This document shows positions 29,707 to 35,695 of a stretch of 35,695 nt of DNA, piece by piece. Source of the stretch: an uncultured Lachnospiraceae bacterium. GTDB taxonomy: Bacteria; Bacillota; Clostridia; Lachnospirales; Lachnospiraceae. A program made the translations under genes and the position numbers. Below the pieces are notes generated by a model. The model was given only the letters and a program-made list of their open reading frames with translations, had not been told where the DNA came from and did no database searches. Numbering within the stretch: position 1 is the first letter of the stretch; every line of letters starts with the position of its first letter. Where the stretch lies: NCBI GenBank assembly GCA_910586715.1, contig CAJUJG010000036.1, forward strand, positions 1 through 35,695. Reading direction: 5' to 3'.

Positions 29707-31354
29707 ATGAACAGGATATGGTGGAAAGAAGCGGTTGTTTATCAGATTTATCCGCGCAGCTTTATGGACAGCAACGGGGATGGAATCGGAGATTTGCAGG
29801 GGATTATCAGCAGACTGGATTATTTAAAATATTTGGGAATTGATGTGATTTGGCTTTCTCCGATATACAAGTCCCCCAATGACGATAACGGATATGATAT
29901 CAGCGATTATCAGGACATTATGGACGAGTTTGGCACTATGGAGGATTTTGATGAACTGCTGGCGGCTGCCCATGAGCGTGGGATTAAATCATACGTCCGA
30001 CGAACATAAGTGGTTTATGGAGAGCCGCAAATCCAAAGAAAACGCATACCGTGACTACTATATTTGGCGGGAGGGGAAAGATGCGCAGACACCGCCGAAT
30101 AACTGGGGGTCCTGCTTTGGCGGTTCGGCATGGCAGTATGACAAGGCAACCGGAATGTACTATCTGCACCTCTTTTCAAAAAAACAGCCGGATTTGAACT
30201 GGGACAATCCCAAAGTGCGCGAGGAAGTGTTCCGTATGATGACATGGTGGTGCGACAAGGGGATAGACGGGTTCCGCATGGATGTCATCAACTTGATTTC
30301 CAAGACAAAAGAGATGCCGGACGGCGAGGTGCATGGTCTGTACGGCAGCTTTGAGCCTTATTGCGCAAATGGACCCAATGTCCATAACTATATACAGGAA
30401 ATGAATGATAAAGTGTTGTCAAAGTACGATATTATGACGGTCGGTGAAACAGGCGGCGTAACGGCGGAGCTGGCAAAGCAATACGCCGGTGAGAATACGC
30501 ATGAGCTGAATATGGTATTCCAGTTTGAGCATGTGGAGGGGGATGGGAAATACGGAAAGTGGACGGATGAGAGGATGCCGCTTGTCACGTTGAAGAACAT
30601 TCTGTCACGCTGGCAGACGCAGCTTTACGGCAAGGCATGGAACAGCCTCTATTGGGATAACCATGACCAGCCGCGCGCTGTTTCGCGTTTTGGCGACGAC
30701 CGCCCCCAATATTGGGAAATGTCCGCTAAGATGCTTGCAACCTGTCTGCACATGATGCAGGGCACGCCTTATATTTATCAGGGTGAGGAGCTTGGCATGA
30801 CGAACTATCCGTTCCAAAGCGTTGACGAGTTCCGCGATATTGAGAGCGTCAATGCATACAGGGAATGGTGCGGTGAGGGTACGGTACCCCATGAAGCATT
30901 TTGGCCCTGCATTACCTTTAAAAGCCGCGACAATGCCAGAACGCCGATGCAGTGGGATGATTCAATGCATGGGGGATTTACTGCAGCAACGCCGTGGATT
31001 GCGGTGAATCCCAATTACACAAAGATTAATGCAAAAGCGCAGACCGCAAACCCTAATTCCGTGTTCCACTATTATAAAAAGCTGATCGCACTCAGAAAAG
31101 AAAATCCGATTATCGTTTACGGAAAGTACGAAGCAATGTTAGAAGACAGTGAAGAGCTGTTTGTTTATACCAGGACAATGAATGATGAGAAGCTGTTAAT
31201 TGTCTGCAGCTTTTGCGATTATGAAACCAATTTTACCATGCCCAAAGGATTCGTGGGAGCGGCATGTCTGATTTCAAATACCGAGAATTCGTATGACAGC
31301 GCGGAGCTGACGCTAAAGCCGTATGAGGCTTTTGTGCTGCATTGCCGCCCTTAA
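29707..31354 (+). pseudogene. GH13 alpha-glucosidase (oligo-1,6-glucosidase type), disrupted by a deletion
   Basis: The gene starts MNRIWWKEAVVYQIYPRSFM and reads normally to AAAHERGI. It then shifts frame at about 29984-29991 and continues with NHTSDEHKWFMESRKSKENA. Relatives have about eight residues (KIVMDLVV type) between GI and NHTS. Restoring 23 bases would give exactly 557 codons, the normal family length. The loss removes conserved region I (DxVxNH). The other catalytic sites are intact: nucleophile Asp at codon 30281 (GFRMDV), acid Glu at 30446, stabilising Asp at 30665 (NHDQPR). RBS AAGGAAGG is intact. As written, only a product of about 100 residues would be made. Confidence 0.88.
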
Positions 31355-31391
31355 ACAGTGTGTGGAAAACAAACAAAAATACAGGCAAAAA

Positions 31392-31418
31392 GAACCGGCG
31401 CATCAAAAACGCCGGTTC
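31392..31418. terminator. Convergent (bidirectional) terminator between GH13 and uxaC
   Basis: GAACCGGCG (31392-31400) pairs with CGCCGGTTC (31410-31418), loop of nine. A-rich DNA lies on the left and CTTTATCGTTATTTTT on the right, so it can end transcripts from both sides. Confidence 0.8.
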
Positions 31419-31432
31419 CTTTATCGTTATTT

Positions 31433-32848
31433 TTATACCGTCTTCAAATCAAATCCAAAATACTTCACCGCATTGTTATAAGAAATACCCTTCACAATCT
31501 CCTCAAGAATTTCCATATCCGCCGGGAACTCGCCGTTCTCTACCCAACCGCCAATCAGGTTGCACATAATCCTTCTGAAGTACTCATGTCTTGTATAAGA
31601 AAGGAAGCTTCTCGAGTCGGTCAGCATTCCCACAAATCCGGAAAGATTTCCAAGATTTGCAAGCGAAATCATCTGATCCTCCATACCGGTCTTGTGATCA
31701 TTGAACCACCACGCGCTGCCCTGCTGGATTTTCGCACAAGCCGTAGAATCCTGGAAACAGCCAAGAATGGTGCCAATCGCCTGATTGTCGTTCGGATTTA
31801 AGCTGTAGATAATCGTCTTAGGCAGTTCGTCCGTTTTGATTAAAGCATTGAGGAAATCCGCAAGCTCCGCAGACGGCGCATAGTTGTTGATGCAGTCATA
31901 TCCTGTGTCAGGACCAAGCTGGTCATAGCGCAGTGTGTTGTTGTCGCGCTTGCAGCCATAGTGGAGCTGCATTACCCAGTTTAATCTGTGATACTGTTTG
32001 CCGACAAAAAGCATGAATGCCGTCTTGAACTGCAATTCCTCCTCGCGCGTTACGGCAGCGCCGCTCTTTCTCTTTGCGAAAATTGCCTCGATTTCCTCGT
32101 CCGTAGCAGGGTGATACATCACGTACTCCAACGCATGGTCGGAAACAGAGCATCCCATTGATGCAAAGAAATCCAAACGTTTGTTCAGCGCGTCTTTCAA
32201 ATCCGCAAAGGTATTGATTGCAACGCCGCTTACATCCGCCAGCTTTGCAAGATAGTCAAAGTAGTCAGGCTTTTCAATATTCATCGCCTTGTCAGGACGC
32301 CATGCCGGAAGTACCTGCACGTCAAACGTATCATCCTCCGCAATCTGCTTATGATATTCCAGGGAATCAATCGGGTCGTCCGTCGTACAGATTAAGGTAA
32401 CATTTGAGCTCTTGATTAATCCGCGTACGCTCATGGAGCTTTCCTGAAGCTTTGCGTTGCAGAGATTCCAAACCTCCTCTGCGGTGTTTTTGTTGAGTGC
32501 GCCAGTGTAACCAAAGTAACGCTGCAGCTCAAGGTGCGTCCAGTGATAAAGCGGGTTGCCGATTGCCTTTCCGACACACTCCGCCCACTTGAAGAATTTC
32601 TCCTTGTCGGACGCGTCGCCTGTCATGTACTTCTCCTCAACGCCGCACGAGCGCATAAAACGCCACTTATAATGGTCGCCGCCGAGCCATACCTGCGTAA
32701 TATTATCAAATTTGCGGTCGTTTGCAATCTCTGCCGGATTGATGTGGCAGTGGTAGTCGAGAATGGGGGTCGTCTCCGCAAATTTGTGGTAAAGGTCAGA
32801 CGCGGTTTGGGTCTGAAGGATGAAATCCTGATCCATAAAAGCTTTCAT
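31433..32848 (-). CDS. uxaC: Glucuronate/galacturonate isomerase UxaC
   Basis: The 471-residue protein matches uronate isomerase along its length. The opening MKAFMDQDFILQTQTASDLY leads to the metal motif LDYHCHINP (H33, H35). WLGGDHYKWRFMRSCGVEEK, TTDDPIDSLEYHK and VGMLTDSRSFLSYTRHEYFR are further family signatures. It converts D-glucuronate to D-fructuronate and D-galacturonate to D-tagaturonate in the cytoplasm. The start at 32848 has GGAGGAAACAAC. It lies 35 bases downstream of the LacI-family gene on the same strand and is probably cotranscribed with it. With kduI on the opposite strand it forms a hexuronate/pectin utilisation locus. Confidence 0.96.
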   Translation of the reverse strand: MKAFMDQDFILQTQTASDLYHKFAETTPILDYHCHINPAEIANDRKFDNITQVWLGGDHYKWRFMRSCGVEEKYMTGDASDKEKFFKWAECVGKAIGNPLYHWTHLELQRYFGYTGALNKNTAEEVWNLCNAKLQESSMSVRGLIKSSNVTLICTTDDPIDSLEYHKQIAEDDTFDVQVLPAWRPDKAMNIEKPDYFDYLAKLADVSGVAINTFADLKDALNKRLDFFASMGCSVSDHALEYVMYHPATDEEIEAIFAKRKSGAAVTREEELQFKTAFMLFVGKQYHRLNWVMQLHYGCKRDNNTLRYDQLGPDTGYDCINNYAPSAELADFLNALIKTDELPKTIIYSLNPNDNQAIGTILGCFQDSTACAKIQQGSAWWFNDHKTGMEDQMISLANLGNLSGFVGMLTDSRSFLSYTRHEYFRRIMCNLIGGWVENGEFPADMEILEEIVKGISYNNAVKYFGFDLKTV

Positions 32849-32883
32849 GTTGTTTCCTCCTGTTTGTTTTGATTTAAATTTAT

Positions 32884-33888
32884 TTAAAGAGTTGTACCTC
32901 TTTTAATCAGTTCGCCTGAAAAAATCACTTTTTGAGGCATTTCACGGTTATCGAGAATGCCAATCAGCGTGCTGACAATATGATGACAGAGCGTTTCCAA
33001 ACGGTTGTCGACACTGGTCAGCTCCGGATCGCAGCAGGTGCTTAAAATAGAATTGTTATATCCGATAATGGACAAATCCTTTGGAATATCCAGCCCCTTT
33101 TTGTGCGCAAATTTCGCGGCGCCAATCGCAAGATAATCGTTTGAAGCGATGATTCCCTGATAATGGATACTGCGGTCAAGCTCCGCAAGAAAGTCCGCAA
33201 TCGCCAATAGATTGTAATTCCTTCCGGGAAAATATGGCATATATTCCATGCGCAGGGGAATCCCTTTTTGTGTCAGTGCACTCTGATAACCCGAGAGTTT
33301 CCGCAGTGCGGAGTAGGATTTGGAATTGTAGAGATAAAGAATGTCCTCTACACCAGTTTCCAATAGGTACGTAGTTGCCTGCATGGTTGCCTTAAAGTCG
33401 TCGCACATGCCGCAGTAGACGTTCTCGCAGTCAAAATCCGCATTGAGCAGCAGCACGGGAATTTCCTTCGCCGCCTCACGGATATAGTCGTTATCGCTGT
33501 CCTGTCCGGACACGAAATGAGAGCCGACAAGAATAACACTGTCCACCTTTTTGTTCACCAAAAGGTTCAGGTATTTCTGCTTGTCGGAAAGCTCGTAGCC
33601 CGTGCAGCATAGGATACAGTTGTAGTTGTTTGCCCGAAGCTCCTGCTCCACATGGTATACGGCATTTGCAAGATACAAATCGGAAGAATCGGCACACAGA
33701 ATGCCGATGGTATTCATCGAGTTTAAGCCAAGTCCTCTTGCGAACGCGTTCGGTGTGTAATCACATGCCTCAATAACGGCAAGGACCTTTTGGCGCGTCT
33801 GTGCGCTGACATTGTCCGAGCCATTCAACACGCGCGACACGGTCGCAATCGATACGCCGGCTTTCTCGGAAACATCGTATATGGTCAT
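32884..33888 (-). CDS. LacI-family transcriptional regulator of the hexuronate locus
   Basis: The 334-residue protein starts at ATG 33888 (minus) after AGGAGGAACAGACTT. The HTH and hinge are MTIYDVSEKAGVSIATVSRV then LNGSDNVSAQTRQKV, followed by ARGLGLNSMNTIGILCADSS, the start of the periplasmic-binding-protein-like sensor domain. GIIASNDYLAIGAAKFAHKK and DLSIIGYNNS are typical of the C-terminal half. By position it should respond to a hexuronate or a downstream keto-acid and control uxaC, itself and perhaps kduI. Two matching operators flank its promoter. Confidence 0.93.
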   Translation of the reverse strand: MTIYDVSEKAGVSIATVSRVLNGSDNVSAQTRQKVLAVIEACDYTPNAFARGLGLNSMNTIGILCADSSDLYLANAVYHVEQELRANNYNCILCCTGYELSDKQKYLNLLVNKKVDSVILVGSHFVSGQDSDNDYIREAAKEIPVLLLNADFDCENVYCGMCDDFKATMQATTYLLETGVEDILYLYNSKSYSALRKLSGYQSALTQKGIPLRMEYMPYFPGRNYNLLAIADFLAELDRSIHYQGIIASNDYLAIGAAKFAHKKGLDIPKDLSIIGYNNSILSTCCDPELTSVDNRLETLCHHIVSTLIGILDNREMPQKVIFSGELIKRGTTL

Positions 33889-33947
33889 AAGTCTGTTCCT
33901 CCTGACAGGCGTATGAGCGCGCTGCATATAGTCGTATGAAAAAACAG

Positions 33948-33961
33948 TGTAAGCGCTATCA
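33948..33961. promoter_or_regulatory. cre/LacI-type operator, proximal (O1)
   Basis: TGTAAGCGCTATCA fits the cre consensus TGWAANCGNTNWCA at every fixed base. It lies downstream of the predicted minus-strand start site, where binding would block elongation. LacI paralogues with the common recognition helix use the same core, so either the local regulator or CcpA may bind. Confidence 0.7.
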
Positions 33962-33997
33962 TAACAGCCCGCAATGATGCAGGTATCGCATGATGTA

Positions 33998-34026
33998 AGT
34001 TTACTATGAAAATATATGAAAATCAA
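33998..34026 (-). promoter_or_regulatory. Promoter of the LacI-family regulator and uxaC
   Basis: On the minus strand TTGATT (34026-34021), a 17-base spacer and TAAACT (34003-33998). Operators lie on both sides. Confidence 0.6.
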
Positions 34027-34083
34027 GTGGAAATATTGACTATTTGCAAAGAATGAAGTAAAATAATAAAAGTGTAAGCGGTG

Positions 34084-34097
34084 TGTAAGCGCTTTCA
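34084..34097. promoter_or_regulatory. cre/LacI-type operator, distal (O2)
   Basis: TGTAAGCGCTTTCA also fits the cre consensus exactly. A further half-matching TGTAAGCGGTGTGT overlaps it at 34073-34086. The centre of this site is 136 bp from O1, close to 13 helical turns. Confidence 0.7.
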
Positions 34098-34148
34098 TGG
34101 ATACTGCGTTTTCGGAATTGTGTACCTGCTCTGAAAATGAGTATATAT

Positions 34149-34172
34149 GCATTGCAGGCTGCATTGCAGGCT
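34149..34172 (+). repeat. 12-bp tandem duplication
   Basis: GCATTGCAGGCT occurs twice in a row and is followed by GCATGC. It looks like a replication-slippage duplication in the leader between the operators and the 34248 gene. Confidence 0.75.
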
Positions 34173-34247
34173 GCATGCAAATAAGTCAAACGGTTTTAAG
34201 CAGCCATTTGACTCGTTGCTCGCGGGAATAAAGAGGTGCGTTCAGAG

Positions 34248-34640
34248 ATGATATATCAGATAGTCATATTCTATATTCCGATGCTGTTCCTTTTTATATT
34301 TGTCGGTTATATGATTTATAAAAGGAGTCAATATAGGAATAAAGCGAATGCAGGGGCATTTTTCTTTGAGGATAACAATCTCGTTTTAAATACGGGGATA
34401 CCCTATGCTGTTGCGTTTGATCAGATCGACCGGGTGGAATTACATTACAATTCATGGGAGCTGGAGCATCAGCTTTCATATAGCTTAAGTGTAAAGGTAT
34501 TCCAAAAAAACGGGAAGTCAAAGCTGGTATTTTATAAAGGCTATAGAACAGCTAAGCTTGCGCTGCCTTCTGATATGGAAGCAGCTTTGAAAGAAAAAGG
34601 GCTTCACTGTATCATGGTTGACAGTAACAAAAAACGTTGA
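34248..34640 (+). CDS. Small membrane-anchored protein of unknown function
   Basis: The 130-residue protein has one N-terminal membrane helix at about 3-24 (IVIFYIPMLFLFIFVGYMIY) followed by KRSQYRNK. Its cytoplasmic beta-rich domain (about 35-125) includes FFFEDNNLVLNTGIPYAVAF, DQIDRVELHY and KLVFYKGYRTAKLAL, which looks like a PH-like (bPH/YcxB-type) fold. The ATG at 34248 is preferred to a GTG at 34236 because AAAGAGG then does not overlap the start. It lies 97 bases before kduI, but a role in uronate use is not evident. Confidence 0.72.
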   Translation: MIYQIVIFYIPMLFLFIFVGYMIYKRSQYRNKANAGAFFFEDNNLVLNTGIPYAVAFDQIDRVELHYNSWELEHQLSYSLSVKVFQKNGKSKLVFYKGYRTAKLALPSDMEAALKEKGLHCIMVDSNKKR

Positions 34641-34737
34641 CTTTTGGCTGATAGATCGGGTGATGTCAATATAGGGAACAATTTTCCCAAAAAGAAGTAA
34701 AACTATAAAAAGTAAAAGTAAAGGAAGGTAAAAAACT

Positions 34738-35598
34738 ATGGAACTTCGTACTGCTGCATCTCCAAAGGATGTAAAAAATTACACGACACAGCGATTAAGA
34801 GAAGAATTTTTGATTGACGATTTATTCAAGGCTGACGAGATTAAGCTTGTCTACAGCCATATCGACCGCATTATCACCGGATCGGCAGTGCCTGTAAAGC
34901 CGTTGAAGCTTACGGCAGGCGACGAGCTGCGCGCAGAGTATTTCTGCCAAAGACGTGAGCTTGGCGTAATTAACATCGGTCCAGCCGGCACGATTACAAT
35001 CGACGGCAAAAAGTACGAGGTTGGTCACAAAGAGGGCATGTATATCGGAATGGGTTCTAAGGAAATCGTGTTTGAATCGGTTGACACGGGGAACCCTGCA
35101 AGATTTTATTTAAACAGCGCGCCCGCACATAAGGAGTACCCCACAAAGCTGATTAAGCCACAGGGCGACGCTTCGGAGGATGTGGTGATTATCAAGGAAG
35201 AGAACAAGGTGGAACTTGGCTGTTTGGAGGACGCAAACCACAGGGTTATCAACAAGTATATCCTTCCGGGACAAGTGGAAAGCTGTCAGCTTGTTATGGG
35301 AATGACGGCGTTAAAGCCGGGCAGTGTATGGAACACAATGCCGTGCCACACACATGACAGACGTATGGAGGTTTATCTTTATTTTGATATGCCCGAGGAT
35401 GCGTTTGTGATGCATTATATGGGCGAGCCGACAGAGACAAGACATATCGTAATGCGCAATGAGCAGGCAGTGATTTCTCCGAGCTGGTCCATTCATTCGG
35501 GCAGCGGCAGCCGCGCGTATACCTTTATTTGGGGCATGGTAGGCGAAAACCAGGATTTTGACGATATGGACGGCGTTGCGATGCAGGATTTGATGTAG
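34738..35598 (+). CDS. kduI: 5-dehydro-4-deoxy-D-glucuronate isomerase KduI
   Basis: The 286-residue protein has the KduI cupin layout: SPKDVKNYTTQRLREEFLID at the start, the dimer/core segment RRELGVINIGPAGTI, and the zinc site. The ligands are H204 and H206 in PCHTHDRRMEVYLYF, E211, and H253 in SWSIHSGSG. They correspond, with an offset of eight, to the E. coli ligands H196, H198, E203 and H245 as I recall them. It converts 4-deoxy-L-threo-5-hexosulose uronate to 3-deoxy-D-glycero-2,5-hexodiulosonate in breakdown of unsaturated uronates from pectin or glycosaminoglycans. Site AAAGGAAGG precedes ATG 34738. No further gene is seen in the last 97 bases. Confidence 0.96.
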   Translation: MELRTAASPKDVKNYTTQRLREEFLIDDLFKADEIKLVYSHIDRIITGSAVPVKPLKLTAGDELRAEYFCQRRELGVINIGPAGTITIDGKKYEVGHKEGMYIGMGSKEIVFESVDTGNPARFYLNSAPAHKEYPTKLIKPQGDASEDVVIIKEENKVELGCLEDANHRVINKYILPGQVESCQLVMGMTALKPGSVWNTMPCHTHDRRMEVYLYFDMPEDAFVMHYMGEPTETRHIVMRNEQAVISPSWSIHSGSGSRAYTFIWGMVGENQDFDDMDGVAMQDLM

Positions 35599-35695
35599 AC
35601 ACGGAAAAGTTAAGGAATAAAGGCCCGGAAAGCACTTGCGGACGGGTACAGAAACAGCCGCAGGCTTTCTCACTTTATAGGAAATTACGTCCTAT

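Noticed and set aside
29701..30009. Programmed frameshifting in the GH13 gene
   Set aside because: There is no slippery heptamer, and a block of conserved residues is missing at the join, which a simple frameshift would not remove. Deletion explains it better.
1..35695. tRNA, rRNA, riboswitch or intact IS element
   Set aside because: No cloverleaf arms, rRNA segments, recognised riboswitch cores or transposase frames were found by eye.

Overview
The window reads as chromosomal DNA of a gut-type Lachnospiraceae or related Clostridia bacterium. This is inferred from strong Gram-positive ribosome binding sites (AGGAGG-like), moderate GC with AT-rich intergenic DNA, and the gene families: LytTR and XRE regulators, MacB/HlyD-type efflux, BspA-like leucine-rich repeat proteins, AAA-ATPase_like/PD-(D/E)XK proteins, and hexuronate catabolism by UxaC and KduI. 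No rRNA, tRNA, CRISPR array or intact transposase was seen.

Layout. Positions 1-3.5 kb carry a YgjP-like metallopeptidase, an OmpR-family response regulator with its histidine kinase, and a DUF3916-like protein. From 3.4 to 4.8 kb there are gene fragments (M56/BlaR1-type, XRE, MFS). From 4.86 to 8.4 kb come an XRE membrane regulator, a receiver-less LytTR regulator, and three consecutive unrecognised proteins, two of them clear paralogues, followed by short ORFs. From 8.4 to 10.3 kb lies a graveyard of mobile-element genes (HsdR-like N-terminus, Mob-like, ParM-like, XRE copies). A GNAT acetyltransferase follows.

From 10.99 to 18.73 kb lies an efflux operon with three different HlyD-like adaptors, one MacB-type permease, a small membrane-anchored protein and an ATPase. 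Its extracytoplasmic parts carry Gly/Met/Pro-rich or acidic low-complexity inserts. A secreted LRR protein with nine 23-residue repeats follows at 19.2-20.8 kb. Positions 20.8-24.4 kb are another eroded zone: a frameshifted small membrane gene, a truncated aldo/keto reductase joined to a membrane protein tail, and NUDIX, PHP and methyltransferase fragments. It also contains a DUF4829-like secreted protein and a mini transcription unit.

From 24.4 to 27.9 kb two tandem paralogous radical SAM genes are divergent from a GH172 (DUF2961) gene, which is translationally coupled to an HxlR regulator. The shared intergenic region has two good promoters overlapping GTAC-type inverted repeats. An AAA-ATPase_like/nuclease protein follows, then a GH13 alpha-glucosidase gene broken by a deletion of about 23 bp that removes conserved region I. 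The window ends in a hexuronate locus: a LacI-family regulator and uxaC on the minus strand, divergent from a small membrane protein and kduI. Two cre/LacI-type operators lie 136 bp apart around the regulator's promoter.

The best candidates for undescribed biology are the LytTR-linked paralogue cluster, the three-adaptor efflux operon, and the radical SAM/GH172/HxlR divergon. Family names are from memory of motifs; no database search was possible.
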